DNA of 64,000 nt from Desmodus rotundus (taxonomy: Eukaryota; Chordata; Mammalia; Chiroptera; Phyllostomidae), in contig NC_071389.1 of the NCBI RefSeq assembly GCF_022682495.2, forward strand, positions 8,981,199 to 9,045,198, in the 5' to 3' direction. This document shows, piece after piece, positions 1 to 12,469 of the stretch; positions within the stretch are counted from its first letter, which is position 1, and each line of letters opens with the position of its first letter. Below the pieces are notes generated by a model. That model saw only the letters and a program-made list of their open reading frames with translations. It was not told the DNA's origin and did no database searches. The position numbers were made by a program, and so were the translations under genes.

Positions 1-205
1 GCCTTCACTTTGCTCCTCAGTGTTCTGTGGCCAGACGTGTCATTTCGCATTATGCAGATTCTATAGACACTGCATGTCTGTTGCGGGGAGTTTGACCTCT
101 CTGCCAGATGAGATCTTAGGTAGAGGAAAGAGGAAGCCGTCCAAGGGAGTTCTGGAGGGTTGTAACTGGATGGTGCTGCGGTCCGGCTTGTGTGAATGAC
201 TTTCT

Positions 206-216
206 AAAATGGCGGC
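206..216 (+). promoter_or_regulatory. YY1-like site in intron 1
   Basis: AAAATGGCGGC matches the YY1 consensus AANATGGCGGC. It lies in a slightly GC-richer patch (about 1-330) at the left edge of the window, within intron 1 downstream of the SPEN promoter. Only the motif is visible; occupancy is inferred. Confidence 0.4.
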
Positions 217-1163
217 CAGGACCCACTTTATGTGGGAATCAGCAGAGCAGATCTCAGAATGCACAGAGGGAGGAGGGGGCAGAGGATGCGAGCTGCCTTG
301 AACAGCCGCGGTCTGCTGGAACGTTACTGTGTTAAAGAGGGCTTAGCTGGCACATTGCTCAGACTGCATTTAAAGCAGTATTTTACCTTTTGCAGAGCTA
401 AAGCAGATGCTACCTATAAAAGCAACTAATTTTAAAACTAAGACCTTGTGTTCCCGAAACTCCCTTATTTTAAAAAGAGACTTGGAAAAAATCTTAAACG
501 AATTTACTTAGTTCTTTGAGTAGATAGAACATTCTTATGGGTTTAAAGAGTGTAACCCCAGACACCGGCATTTCCAGTTCCCATCCTCCCCTTCCCACCT
601 CCACCCCCAACAGGTAATCTCTATTTCTGTTTTTTTGTTTATCCTTGAACATATACAGGAGGTGTTTTTGCTGATCCAGCTGTGGAGCTAAATGGACCTT
701 GTTTGGAGGAATTCACAGGCTTTTTATCTCTGTTGTAGAAAATGTCTTGTAAAACCTGGATTGCTACCGGGAGGGAAACTAAATCCGAGTAATTTTAGTG
801 AAAGGGATAAAAAAATGTAGTTGTACCAGAATTATATAGCTCTACAAGAAAATTTAAGGATATTCATTTCTGGTGTGTTCTAGAAATCCGAATGATAAAT
901 AAACATGCAATACCTAAATTAAAGCTGAGGTTAAATTGCCTCCTTTTACCCTTTTCCCTAGTTGATTACAGCATTAACTAATAACTGTTTTATAGGTTTA
1001 AGAGGTGTACACTGGGAATACATTATTTAAAAAAAAAACGTTTCAAAATGAATATTCTCATAATAACAATTAGGCTTTTGTAGTAAGTGTTTGGATTTAA
1101 AAAAAAAAAAAAGGTTAAACCAGACAGCTTTGGGAGCAGGGGCAGTATTTTGGGATTGGGGGC

Positions 1164-1175
1164 GGGGGGGGGGGG
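1164..1175 (+). repeat. G12 homopolymer next to shorter G runs
   Basis: GGGATTGGGGGC is followed by a run of 12 G. The cluster at 1152-1175 satisfies a loose G-quadruplex pattern on the sense strand. It is probably a simple-sequence slippage tract. Confidence 0.7.
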
Positions 1176-1811
1176 TCAGAGCTATTTTTTTAAAACTATA
1201 TCTTGGTCCTTGTTTTTGGTAGAAAATAAGATGAAGGGAAGGGTGCTGATTTGGCTTTTTCCCTGTGTGGCAGAGAAAGACCAAACCTTTAAAATGTAAT
1301 CAGAGCATTTTCAAAATTTGTCTTTACCTTTTTCCAATAAGAATATATCTTACTGTGTTTATTATCTTTACAGCTTTCATGTATGGTGGTTGAAAAAAAT
1401 GACTATTTCTGAATCAGATTTTAGTTAACAAAGATCCATTTCAGGGACTGGATTTGCACAATAGAGAAAGTCCTTTCCTTTGTATGTTAGCTGGGTTGAA
1501 GGGGGAAGGGAGGAGTTATACAACAATTGCTTGCTGTCTTGTAGTTGTAAGAGAGAGAGAGGTGTGTGCAAAGGCGACTCCCTGAATTAGAACGAACAAA
1601 TGAATAGAACCCTTTAAAGAATATAAAATTGTCTATATCTTATTTTTAGATTTTAAGTAAATCACATATTTAGGTTTTTCCCATTCCTTCCCTAGTTTAG
1701 AGAATAGGTTAAAGATTATGTAGAGGTTCAGCAGGGTAGCAAACAGCTTGTGTAAAAATTTTGTTAATAAATGAGGTCCATTTAAAAAATGTTTTTGTTT
1801 TTTGGGTTTTT

Positions 1812-1834
1812 TTGTTGTTGTTGTTGTTGTTGCT
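1812..1834 (+). repeat. GTT microsatellite
   Basis: About seven perfect GTT units follow a T-rich stretch. No function is suggested. Confidence 0.8.
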
Positions 1835-2557
1835 GATTTTCAATATCTTATCACAGTAGTTTTCCTGAGCTGAAATTACTAGAATATATATTAGGTGTTA
1901 AATGTATTTGGATATCTTTATTTCTGGGACACAATATAAGATAAAATACTATGGAAGTTTCCTTGTTCTTACATACTTATAACCAGAGATATTTTTAGAC
2001 TTAAACAAAATTGACTCACAGTAGCCTACATCATTGCTACATCGCTTCTTTTGAGCCCAGCCAGTTTCTGTGTTTTGAAACCTCTGGTTTTGAATGTTAT
2101 AATTTTCAAAGTTTTCATGGCAGGCTTTTTGTACATTTTAAATAAAGTAGGACTATCAGAGTTATCTCGAAAAATAGCACTAAAAGATTAATACAGAATG
2201 ATTGAAATGTTATTTTATTTCGTGAGTAGAATGCCTCCAGCAGGTAGATTAGAGGAAAACATAGGGCTCAGTGCCAGGAAGAAGATGGTGTTTGACTTGT
2301 GTAGAGGCCACCTTTTCCCAACTACCTACCTTTATTGAAGACTCTTAATTGTTTGAGCACTGTGTTGTTTGGTGTGGTTATGGAGCGATTTCAGGCTTGA
2401 TTTATGAGACATTTTTAACCTTGTGAGCACTAATGCTTTGAGAATATTTATTTAGAAATTGTAAAGATAGCAGTAATGTGGAAGTTCTTTCAAGTATTCC
2501 AAGCCTCACTTCCCCCATAGTTTGACATTTTGCTTAAATTAAAAAAAAATTAGAATT

Positions 2558-2748
2558 AAAAAAAAGATTTTATTTATTTTTAGAGAAAGGGAGGGAAAGA
2601 GGGAAACATCAGTGTGTGGTTGCCTCTTGTGTGCCCCCAACTGGGGACCTGGCGCACAACATAGGCATGGGCCCTGACTGGGAATCGAACTGGCAACCCT
2701 TTGGTTCTCAGGCTAGTGCTTAATCCTCTGAGCCAAACCAGCCAGGGC
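2558..2748 (-). mobile_element. VES SINE
   Basis: On the minus strand this is a tRNA-derived head (GCCCTGGCTGGTTTGGCTCA), a B-box-like segment, CT-rich body and A/T-rich tail. It is antisense to SPEN. Confidence 0.9.
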
Positions 2749-2823
2749 AAAAAGAATATTTGAAATGTTTTATGAAAACTAGCATATTTAACCAGAGACT
2801 GTATTTCTCTGCTTTTAGTTTTT

Positions 2824-3006
2824 AAAACACTTATTTATTTACTTTTAGAGGGAAGGGAAGGAGAGGGAGAGAGACATCGGTTGGTTGCCTCCTGTACACA
2901 ATCAGGGGCCTGACCCGAAACCCAGGCATGTGCCTTGACCTGGAATCCAACCAGTGACCTTTGGCTTTGCAGGATGATGCTCAACCCACTGAGCTACGCC
3001 AGTTGT
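2824..3006 (-). mobile_element. Diverged VES-like SINE
   Basis: The tail ACTTATTTATTTACTTTTAG, the GA-rich body and the head remnant CCACTGAGCTACGCCAG are present in antisense. The terminal bases are eroded, suggesting an older copy. Confidence 0.75.
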
Positions 3007-3562
3007 CTCTTTTTCCTTCTAAAAAAGAATCTGTAGTGTTTGATCTGTAGTTAACTAGTACGCAGTGTTTAGAGTGAACATTGTAGTTGGCAGATACCTT
3101 CAGTTTTATTAAACCTGGGCTCCTAAATTTCATTATTGGATGATTTGGAATAATTGTTGTTCAGCACCTTGAAACACACATGTAGTAGTCTGGTGAATAA
3201 GGAGACTAAATAAAGTAACATTTTTCTATAGTTAAATTCCTAAATTATACTATTTGTTTATTTTTAACTTGTTAGTATTTGCCATACAGCAATTCATAAT
3301 TTGAATGAAAGTAGCATACACTACTGTGTAAACCAATAAGAATGTTTAATTATTTTATTAGAAACCATATAAATTTTGTGTACCATCTAGCTGATTTTAG
3401 TGTGTGGAATCTCATGCTTTGCAGTAAAATGATGTTTTTTGTGTAATTTTAAAGTATTGCGATATTCAGATTTTCCCTTCTACATGTCTCTCTGTGTTGT
3501 AAGGTGAAAATTATAAACATCTTAAAAAAACCTCAATGGAATGTCTCTATAAAACTGTAACA

Positions 3563-3762
3563 GCCCTGGCTGCTGTGGCTCACTGGATTGAGCGCCAGCC
3601 TGCGAACCTAAGGGTAGTAGGTTGGATTCCCATTCAGGGCACATGCCTGGGTTGCAGGCCAGGTCCACAGTAGGGGGTGCATGAGAGGCAACCACACATT
3701 GATGTTTCCCTCTCTCTTTCTCCCTCCTTCCCCTCTGTCTAAAAATAAGTAAAATATTGGGG
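3563..3762 (+). mobile_element. VES SINE
   Basis: The head is GCCCTGGCTGCTGTGGCTCA, the B-box region is GGTTGGATTCC, and the CTCCCTCC body and AAAATAAGTAAAAT tail are in the same sense as SPEN. Confidence 0.9.
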
Positions 3763-4181
3763 GGTGGGGAGAACCTTGTAACTTAAATTTAGTGAATTCT
3801 TAAATTTAATTATTTAAGATTTCATTTTGAGTATAGAGATGAATTGAAATCTAGCACATGTAAAGGTATTTATTATATAACAAACTGCTTCAATTCTTAC
3901 ACTTAAGGAATATTTGTTGGAAAATTCAAATGAGAAACAGTTATTGCTTGTCCTATATACTTCTTAGCATTAAACTCTGGGGGTATGTGTATGTCTTTGT
4001 GTCTATATATTAGATAAACTGAGTTTGAGTTACTTGAGAACATTGACAAATGAAATGAAGATTTTTCTCTTTATACCTTATATTGACTTTGTTACATTTC
4101 TATTCATGTTTATACACAGTATATATACTTTTACATATACTATAATACATTTGTAGTTCCTTTCTTTTTAATCCTTATCTG

Positions 4182-4425
4182 AGGATTTTTTTTTTTCCAT
4201 TGCTCTTAGAGAGAGAGGGAGGGGGAGAAAGGTGGGGGAGGGAGGGAAAGAGAGAGAGAGAGAGAACATCAGTGTGAGAGAGAAACACTGATTGATTGCC
4301 TCTTGCAGGTGCCCTTACTGGGTATTGAATCCCCAACCTAGCTACGTGCCCTGACTAGGAATCAAACCTGCACCCTTTGGTGTAAGGGATGATGCTCCAA
4401 TCAACTGAGTCATACCAGCCAGGGC
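4182..4425 (-). mobile_element. Older tRNA SINE subfamily
   Basis: This antisense copy carries GATGCTCCAATCAACTGAGT and ACCAGCCAGGGC at its head and a duplicated GA-rich body. The GATGCTCCAACCAACTGAG variant recurs at 14257, 38478 and 58204 and marks a distinct, more diverged subfamily. Confidence 0.8.
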
Positions 4426-4540
4426 AGTTTCTTTGAATCTTAAAATTGACTCGATTATTTTTTTTAAAACCTTCACCCCATCATTTTATTCCTTTGCTTT
4501 AAAAACTAGGACATTTGTATTATTCTCAAAAATATTTTGG

Positions 4541-4738
4541 GCCCTGGCTGGTGTGGCTCAGTGGATTGAGTGCTGGCCTGCAAACCAAAAGGTTGCTGGT
4601 TCGATTCACAGTCAGGGTGCAACATGCCTGGGTTGTGGGCCAGGTCCCCAGTTGGGGCGCACGTAAGAGGCAACAAGATATTGATGTTTCTCTCCCTCTA
4701 TTTCTCCCTCCCTTTCTCTAAAAATAAATATATAAAAA
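4541..4738 (+). mobile_element. VES SINE
   Basis: It is a full-length sense copy: GCCCTGGCTGGTGTGGCTCA head, GGTTCGATTC B box, and AAAAATAAATATATAAAAAA tail. Confidence 0.92.
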
Positions 4739-5126
4739 ATTTACATTTTACAAAACTACATTTGGCTTATAGTGATTTTGTCTTTATAAATCAATACATT
4801 GGTAGGTAGTAGATTATGATTATTTTTTTTGTCTCAACCATCTATTTTTAAAAATGCTGTCTTCAGTAAAGCATAATTTACTGAATTAGCATTCAGTGTC
4901 TTTAGCATTCACGATTAGTTAAAAGTCTCCTTGGATTAAAATAAAGATAAAAAGTTTATCACTTTATGATATCAAAGGATGTTAGAATCTTCAATGAAAA
5001 CTATTACCATTTAGACCAGAATTTAGGAAGAGGTACTTAAACTTGGATAGGAAAGTATTATATCATTATTTTCACTGACCTGTTACCAGAATTTAGTATT
5101 TCCTTCAATTATAAAATGGTAGTATT

Positions 5127-5324
5127 GCCCCTGTCTGCAGGTGTGGCTCATTTGGTTGGGCTTTGTCCCTCAAACCGAAAGGTCGCCAGTTCAATTCTTG
5201 GTCATGGCACATGCCTGGGTTTCAGGTTTGGTCCCCAGTCCGGCATGTATGGAGAGCAACCAGCTGATGTTTCTCTCTCACACTGATGTTTCCCTTGATC
5301 TCTCTCTCTCTCAAAAAAAAAAAG
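5127..5324 (+). mobile_element. VES-related SINE
   Basis: A sense copy with a diverged head (GCCCCTGTCTGCAGGTGTGG) and the GGTTGGGC variant of the A box. It ends in CTCTCTCTCTC and an A run. Confidence 0.8.
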
Positions 5325-6202
5325 GCGGTGGTATGTACCTGTGATTTCTCCATCAACACTAATCCAGTTGTATTTTCATATTTCACATTGCAGTTATAGA
5401 TCTCATTTGTGCTCATCACAGCTTGGAAGTTACAGTAACTATTAGACCTGCTGTTAGATACTTTTATTTAATGCATTAATGAAGATGTACATGTATATTA
5501 CTATATGACTGATAGGTGTTGTAGATATATTTTAGAAAGTTCTGCCTCGGAGAGTTCAGAAACATAGAAAAATAATTAACGAATCTCACCCTCAACCCCA
5601 TCAACCAATAACCATGCTGATCTTGCATTATGAGAAAAAAAATAATAAAGCAAAGGAGGGGATAGAGAGTAATGGGAGTAGGGGTGATGAGGAAGGTCTC
5701 TTTGAAAAGATGGCATTTGCTACACCAGAAAGAAGACCTCTTCACATCTAGATTCACTTCTTTCCTTCCTGCGCTTTTTTTTCATTTAACGTTAATTTTC
5801 AAATAGTTCAGAAATAGTGCAGAGAATCCCCACATCCCCTTTACCCAAATTCCCCATTGTTAACATTTTGTCACATTTGTTCCATTACTGTCTTATCTTT
5901 TTCTGTCATGATATCCTACATTCCTTAAAATTTCTAGTGTATACCTCCCCAAAACAAGGGCCATTTCCTGCATTACATGATACAGTCTTCCCAGGCAGAA
6001 AATCAGCATTGGCACAAGACTACTACCCAATCCATAGACCCCATTCAGATGATGGCAGCCATTCCAACGATCTCTTTTTCCTTATTGGTCTAGGATCCCA
6101 GCCAGCACCATGGGTTGCCTTTGGTTGTCTTATTTCATCAGTCTGGAACAATTTTTCATTCTTACCCTAATTCGCATGGATGTGCCTGATATAGTCCTTT
6201 TT

Positions 6203-6399
6203 AAAAAAGATATTATTTATTTATTTTTAGAGAGGGGGAAGGGAGAAAGACAGAGAAACATCAGTGTGTGAGAGAAACATTGGTCAGCTGCCTCCCGCAC
6301 ATGCCCCAAACCAGGGACCTGGCCAGCAACTCCGGCATATTCCCTGACTGGGAATGGAACTGGCAGGTCTTCCCTCAACCGAGACACGCTGGTCAGGGC
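6203..6399 (-). mobile_element. VES-like SINE
   Basis: An antisense copy with tail AAAAAAGATATTATTTATTT and head remnant ACACGCTGGTCAGGGC, inserted in older LINE-like sequence. Confidence 0.85.
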
Positions 6400-6467
6400 T
6401 GTGCCTGCTAGTCTTAAAGAGAGTAGGTATTTCTTTTTTTTTAATTAGTTTTTATCTTTTATATTTT

Positions 6468-6663
6468 AAAAAAGATTTTATTTATTTGGGAAGGGAGGGA
6501 GAAAGGAAGGGAGGAAGAGAGGGAGAGAAACATCAATGCATGAGAGAGATCAGTTGGTTGCCTCTTGCATATCCCAACTGGGGACCTGGCCCACAACCCA
6601 GGCATGTGCCTTGACTGGGAATTGAACCGGTGACCTTTCAGTTCACAGGCCAACACTCAATCC
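6468..6663 (-). mobile_element. 5'-truncated VES SINE
   Basis: Antisense, with AAAAAAGATTTTATTTATTT tail and intact middle (CCTTGACTGGGAATTGAACC). The element stops at GGCCAACACTCAATCC, lacking the last 20 or so bases of the head. Confidence 0.85.
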
Positions 6664-8109
6664 TGTTTCATTCTGCAGGATGACCCTCCACCTGTGTCTA
6701 TCTAGTATTACCTCATGATTAGATCAGGTCATGCATTCTTGGCAAGAATACCACAGAAGTGATTCTTTGCCCATCTCAGTATTGTATAAGGATGTAAACA
6801 GTATATATACATCCTAGTACAGGTGATGTTAACTTCAATCACTTAGTCAAGTTAGTGTATTTACCATTTTCCCCTTTGATTTTATTAGCATTTTATGGGA
6901 AGACATTTTAATACTACGCTGACAGTCTCTTTTATCATCAAGCCTATACCTACCAGCTTTAGCTTCCATTGGTAACTCTTGCCTGATTTATCTATTATTG
7001 ACAAATGATCATCTTTTACAGTGATTCCTTCTATAGTTATTCTACTGTGGATAAGAAATCTCATGATTTTGATTTTTTCAGTGGGCTTTAGTCCAAACCT
7101 TATTTATTTTGAAATGTAAATCATCCTAGATTTAACCAGTGGGAAGGAGCTTCAAACTGGCTACTGTGCCCTTTTGATGTCTCATCATTCTTTAAGCATT
7201 TCTTTATGGCACAACAAAGGCTCATTTTGTGCTTTCCCTGCCCCAGTCCTGGAATCAGCAGTTTCTCTAAGAAGTCCTGGTTCCTTTTAGTGTAGGATGG
7301 ATGGTATTTACAAACCAAAATCTGGGTGCTCAGTTTTACATTGCTACAGAGCTAAGATGATATGTGTGTGCACATGTGAACATATATATACACAATACGT
7401 GTACTTCTATATCATACATTACAAAACTCTGGGTTTACATGTTTCAGTACAATGAAGACTATAACTTTCCCATTTCTGTGTAAGTCCCCTCAGATTTAGA
7501 ATCCTGACTCCCATTATTCTCAGTATATTTATTCATTTGCCCTATCAGTTATGTTCTCAATGTAACTAAAATCCCAACCACTTTGCCTCCTTCATCTCTA
7601 CCATCTCTGCCACCTCTGGCACTTCTGAACACATTGCTCTTGCTGCTTCTGTATCTAATCCCCTTCCTCTTAACCTTAACTACTCTTATTTGGAAACCAG
7701 CATTTGTGGGGAGGAGCAGGCAAGGAAAGAAAGGTGGGACTAGAAGTGATTTGCCTTTAATTTTTTTCTCTCATAGGAGACAACTTTTGGATAAATGATC
7801 ACCTGCCTCTGGTGCCATTTTTAAGCAGATTAGAACTACCTCCCTCTTAAAATTTGAATTTTGGTTGTACTTCCACCACTGACTCTTGTGATGTGAGCTC
7901 AATTACTGGATCATTGTGAGCTTCATTATATGCTGAGTCACATAGAGGAGGGGTTAGTGAGAAGGGAGTTTGTTTCTTAGGAATAATATTAGGAATCATT
8001 ATTGCTTCATTTATTTGGATTTCAGTCACTTTGTGGGGTTTTCAGCAAAATTTTGCCCTGGCCTTACCTTCTTTAAAACTTCATTGAGCTCAAACTTACT
8101 TCTTCTCTT

Positions 8110-8890
8110 TTTTTAAAATTTATTTTTTATATTGAGTTATAATTCACATGTAACATTATATTAGCTTCAGTTGTAATGACTTGATGTTTATATACATTTC
8201 AGAGTGATCGCCACAGTAAGTCTAGTTAAACATCGATTGTTGTACATACTTACAAAATTTTTTTCCTTGTAATGATGACTTTTAAGATTTACTTTCAGCA
8301 ACTTTCAGATATACAATACAGTATTATTAACTATAGTCACCATGCTGTACATTATATCCCCATGACTTGTTTATTGTATAACTGGAAGTTTGTATCTTTT
8401 AACCTCCTTTCTTTCTCCCACTTCTGTCTCCGATCCGTTCTAGGAGTTTGTTTTTGTTCTGTTTTTATTTATTTATTTATTTATTTTTTTAGATTTCACA
8501 TATAAGCGAGGTCATATATTTGTTTTTCTCTGTCTGATTTATTTCACTAAGCTTATTTCACTTAGTGAACACATGAATGCCCTCAAGGTTCATTCATGTG
8601 TTCACAAATAACAAGATTTCCTTTTTATGGCTGGATAGTATTCCACTATATATCGCATCTTTATCCATTCCTCAGTAGTAGATAAATCTTAGGTTGTTTT
8701 CATATCTTAGCTATTGTAAATAATGCTGCTGCAATGAATGAACATGGAATGCATGTATTTTTTTTGAAGTAGTATTTTTGTTTTGTTTGGATACTCAGAA
8801 GTGGCATTGCTGGATCATATGTTAGTTCTATTTCTAACTTTCTGAGGAGCTTCCATACTGTTTTCCATAGTAGCTGCACTCAACTTTTGT
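8110..8890 (-). mobile_element. LINE-1 3' end (antisense)
   Basis: The plus strand contains the stereotyped antisense LINE-1 words ATGGCTGGATAGTATTCCAC, AATAATGCTGCTGCAATGAA, GGATCATATGTTAGTTCTA and TTTCCATAGTAGCTGCA. It is 5'-truncated and non-coding. Confidence 0.85.
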
Positions 8891-8929
8891 TTTTCTCTTC
8901 TTTCTACATTACTCTTGGCCCCCACCTAA

Positions 8930-9228
8930 GGGGTTCCTTGGTGAATTAAGACCCTTATTCTTTGACACAAGTCCCAGAATATTGGAGTTTTGTATAGTTT
9001 GTATTATTTTGAAGTAGATCCCAGACGTTTTATTTATAAATTAAATGAGAAGCACTGTTTAAAGATGTATAATACTATGGTGCATCCCTACTTCAAATAC
9101 CCAGTCATTATTCAAATTCATAATTTTTTTTAGAATCTCTTCTTTTTAAACTCAGACTCTAAATAAGATACAGATATTAATTGTGATGTATAATTTGCAT
9201 ACAGTGAAATGTACCTGTGTTAAATTTT
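8930..9228 (-). mobile_element. Ancient LINE-like remnant
   Basis: CCCAGAATATTGGAGTTTTG and TGAAGTAGATCCCAGACG resemble the same old family seen at 5785-7330. Matching sequence resumes at about 9765-9960 after two SINEs. The family name is uncertain. Confidence 0.4.
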
Positions 9229-9243
9229 AGGAAATGTAGGCAG

Positions 9244-9449
9244 GCCCTGGCTAGTGTGGCACATTTGGAGTGTAGCCCAGTAAACAAAAGAAGTGTTGTG
9301 GGTTTGACTCCCAGTCAGGGCACATACCTGGGTTGTGGATTTGGTCCCCAGTCAGGGAATGTATGAGAGTCAACTGATCCATGTTCCTCTCTCACATCTA
9401 TGTTTCTCTCCCTCTCTAAAAAATTAAGGGAAAAAAAAAAAGAGAAAGA
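9244..9449 (+). mobile_element. VES SINE with target site duplication
   Basis: A sense copy with head GCCCTGGCTAGTGTGGCACA and an A11 tail. AGGAAATGTAGGCAG at 9229-9243 and AGGAAATGCAGGCAG at 9450-9464 form a 15-base target duplication with one change. Confidence 0.92.
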
Positions 9450-9542
9450 AGGAAATGCAGGCAGGTTTTCCTTGTAACCAGCAGCAGCAGCAGTCAGGAT
9501 ACTGCAATTTGTTTATTATTGATGGACGTTGGGACTTTTTAA

Positions 9543-9757
9543 AAAAAGATTTTATTTATTTATTTATTTTTAGAGACAGGGGAAGGGATGGAGAAACAGA
9601 GGGAGAGAAACATCAATGTGGGATTGCCTCTTGTGCACCCCCTACTGGGGCCCTACCTGGCCCACATCGCAGGTATGTGCCCTGACTGGGAATCAAACTG
9701 GCGACCCTTTGGTTCACAGGCCTGCGCTCAATCCACTGAGCTACACCAGCTGGGGCC
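9543..9757 (-). mobile_element. VES SINE
   Basis: Full antisense copy: AAAAAGATTTTATTTATTTA tail, GAATCAAACTGGCGACCC B-box side, and head CTACACCAGCTGGGGC. Confidence 0.9.
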
Positions 9758-10486
9758 TGGACTTTTAATGTATAGGTTTTAATCTCTCTCCTTACAACTT
9801 AACTTTTTGGAAACCAGTTTGATTGTTCTGTAGAGTTTCTCGTAGTGTGTGTTTTGCTGATGATATTCTTGTCCTGTGGTATATATCAACATTGCCTTTT
9901 GCGTTCTATGTTTCCTATAAGTTCATAAATGGGATTATTTTTAAATATTTTGATAATTGTCAACATAATTGTTTTTTTTTGTAATTCCATGCATTGTATT
10001 TTATTCCGACAAGGGGTTTATAGGTTTCAATGGACTGTCGTAGCAGTCTGTGGCATAAAAAGGTTAAAAGTACCAGTGGTTTAGACAAATTCTTAGGTTA
10101 AGAATAGAATGCTAACAGCATATTAAGTACTAATTTTAGCTTGGACATAAAAAGGTTGAGGTGAAAAAGTTAAAATTACTAAAAAGCCTTAAGACTAGAA
10201 AATGCAAAAGATGTTGTGTCCTGTGACACCTTCCCTCCCCACCTTTTCCTTGTTGTAAATTTAGATGACTAGAACTGCTGCTTTTATCATGGGTATTTTT
10301 TTCTGCTTTTACATTCTTCCTCTTTCCCCTGTTTCATCCTAAAAATCATGGAATCTTTAGATTTAAGGTTGTTTCTTTTAGTCAACTTGAATTCTTTCAA
10401 TGAAATGAATTTCAAATACATCCATAGTTAGAATGAAATACCATTAACACATACTAACTTCTGTTACGTAGGTGGACCCAACTTTT

Positions 10487-10696
10487 TTAAAAAAAGATTT
10501 TGTTTATTTATTTTGAGAGAGGGGAAGGGAGGGAGAAAGAGAGAGAGAGAGAAATAATCAGTGTGTAGTTGCCTCTTGCATGCCCCCTACTGGGGACCTG
10601 GCCTGCAACCCAGGCATATGCCTGACTGGGAATCGAACTGGTGACACTTTGGTTCGAAGGCTGGCGCTCAAGCCACTGAACCACACCAGCCAGGGC
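10487..10696 (-). mobile_element. VES SINE
   Basis: Antisense full-length copy ending in CCACACCAGCCAGGGC. It has a GA-rich body with an extended GAGAGAGAGAGA run. Confidence 0.92.
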
Positions 10697-11024
10697 AAGA
10701 CTTTAAATTCTATTAAAGTTAGAACCCATTTTAAAGGTCAACTGATGGTGCAAAGGAAATAGCTACATGGAGTCTGATGGAGACATATGAAGTTGAGTCT
10801 CATTATTTAGCCTTAATAATGCAGGATAACAATTCTCAACACAATTAGAGTCTGCCCTTACTAGTTTATTTTCTGTTGGGCATGGGTAGGTAAAAGTCTG
10901 AAGAAATGAGTTCTCGCCATCCTCCTATGATAGAGAAAGAAGGTTCCTGGTTTGATGGAAAAAGCAGCTCCTGTTCCCAGGTTGTGTCTACAGCTAAGTA
11001 GTTTTTTTAATATAAAAAATCAAT

Positions 11025-11330
11025 TATGTTCCATAGCAGCATTATTCACAATAGCCAAAAGATGGAAGCAACCCTACTGTCCATGACCCATAAATGGATA
11101 AACAGAATGTCCGTATTAGGTGTATGATAAATAGAATACACACAGTGGAGTATTTTTCAGCCTTAGAAAGGGAATTCTGGCATATGGTATGACATGGATG
11201 AACCTTGAAGACATTATGCTAAATGAAATAAGGCAGTCACAGAAGGACAAGTATTGTATGATTCTACTTATACTAGGTACTTAGAGCAGTCAAATTTGTA
11301 AGACAAAGTGGAATGACGCTTTGTTTTTTT
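11025..11330 (+). mobile_element. LINE-1 3' end (sense)
   Basis: ATTCACAATAGCCAAAAGAT, GGATGAACCTTGAAGACATT and ATGCTAAATGAAATAAG are characteristic of the LINE-1 ORF2 end and 3' region in the same sense as SPEN. No intact frame remains. Confidence 0.8.
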
Positions 11331-11334
11331 ACTG

Positions 11335-11920
11335 TTACAAGCAGTGCTATAGTAAGCATTCTTGTACACTGTTCACAGATACATGTAATTATACACATAT
11401 GATAAACTCCTATAAATGGAATTTCTGACGATGTGTTCTCAGTTCTTACTAGTTATAATTACATTGTCTTTCTAAGAGGTGTCTAATTTATATTACTCCT
11501 GCACACAGTATTGTGAAAGTGCCTATTTTCTTACACTCTGGCTAATTATCATTAAATAGATATTAAAATTTAGGTTTTTGTGTTATATATGGTACTTTCT
11601 TTTAAAATTTAGATTTTCAAAATTTTAACTGTAACTGAGTAGTTTTTTAGTGTTTATCATTTGTGTGTATGTCTGTATTTCTAAAGAATTCCTATTCAGT
11701 TATTTTGCTTGTTTTTTGCTTGAGCTTCTGTCTGCTGTGGTTTGAAAGAACTGTTTGTATATTTAAGAAATCATTTAATTTTCATGTGTTACAAGTGTTT
11801 TTCCCCCCATTTGTCCTTTGACTATATTTTGCTATTTAGGAGCTCTAATTTTTATGTGGTCTTTTCCTTTATGACTTAGGGATTTTACCTCATGCTGAGA
11901 GTCTTTCCTAGACCCATGAG
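11335..11920 (-). mobile_element. LINE-1 remnant (antisense)
   Basis: AGCAGTGCTATAGTAAGCAT, CTATAAATGGAATTTCTGA and, at the right end, TTTTCCTTTATGACTTAGGG follow the order of antisense LINE-1 ORF2 sequence in a heavily diverged copy. Confidence 0.6.
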
Positions 11921-12469
11921 CATACAGTAAACTAATACACACATTATACGGGGGCAGAGAAGTGGACAAACCATTACAAATCATTCTTCCTCTCCCCTTT
12001 CCTTTAATACCCCTCCATCCCTCTCCTAGAAAACCCCCTCAGGGTATCAGCTTTTTCTAAAATGAGACTAGGGCTCTGTGGTTGACTGCCTTTTGCTGGC
12101 TTTAACTTTTTTTTTGTCATCTTTAGGAATTACTTGTGCTTAGTCAAAAGATAGAGTGATTAGAAGAGGAATATGTTAATTATTTAAGAATGGTTTATAA
12201 ATCCACCTTATACATAAATTTATTTCACAACAGATTTTTTGAAAGAATTCTGTATAACCATGAAATGAAGATGCAGATCTTGGCTGTCGTAAGTGGCTTG
12301 CTCCCAGTCAGGCATGCTCGAAATAGAAAATGTCTTCCAAATGTGCCCAGTTGCAGAAATGTGACATATGGTTGATTTATATTGAGATACTGTAGATGCT
12401 TATGACTGAAGGAGATATAAAATCTTTTGCACTAAAGGGCAGTGACATAATACTGTTTTGTCCTTTTCT

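Larger units (their letters stand above)
5785..7330 (-). mobile_element. Ancient LINE-like 3' remnant, split by two SINEs
   Basis: The plus strand reads CAGAGAATCCCCACATCCCC, then after the SINEs GGCAAGAATACCACAGAAGT and AGGTGATGTTAACTTCAATC. These are words I associate with an old, widespread mammalian LINE-1 3' region in antisense. It is interrupted at 6203-6399 and 6468-6663. The exact subfamily is uncertain. Confidence 0.5.

Noticed and set aside
5817..6170. A 117-codon open frame in intron 1
   Set aside because: It coincides with an old LINE-like repeat and has no coding signature.
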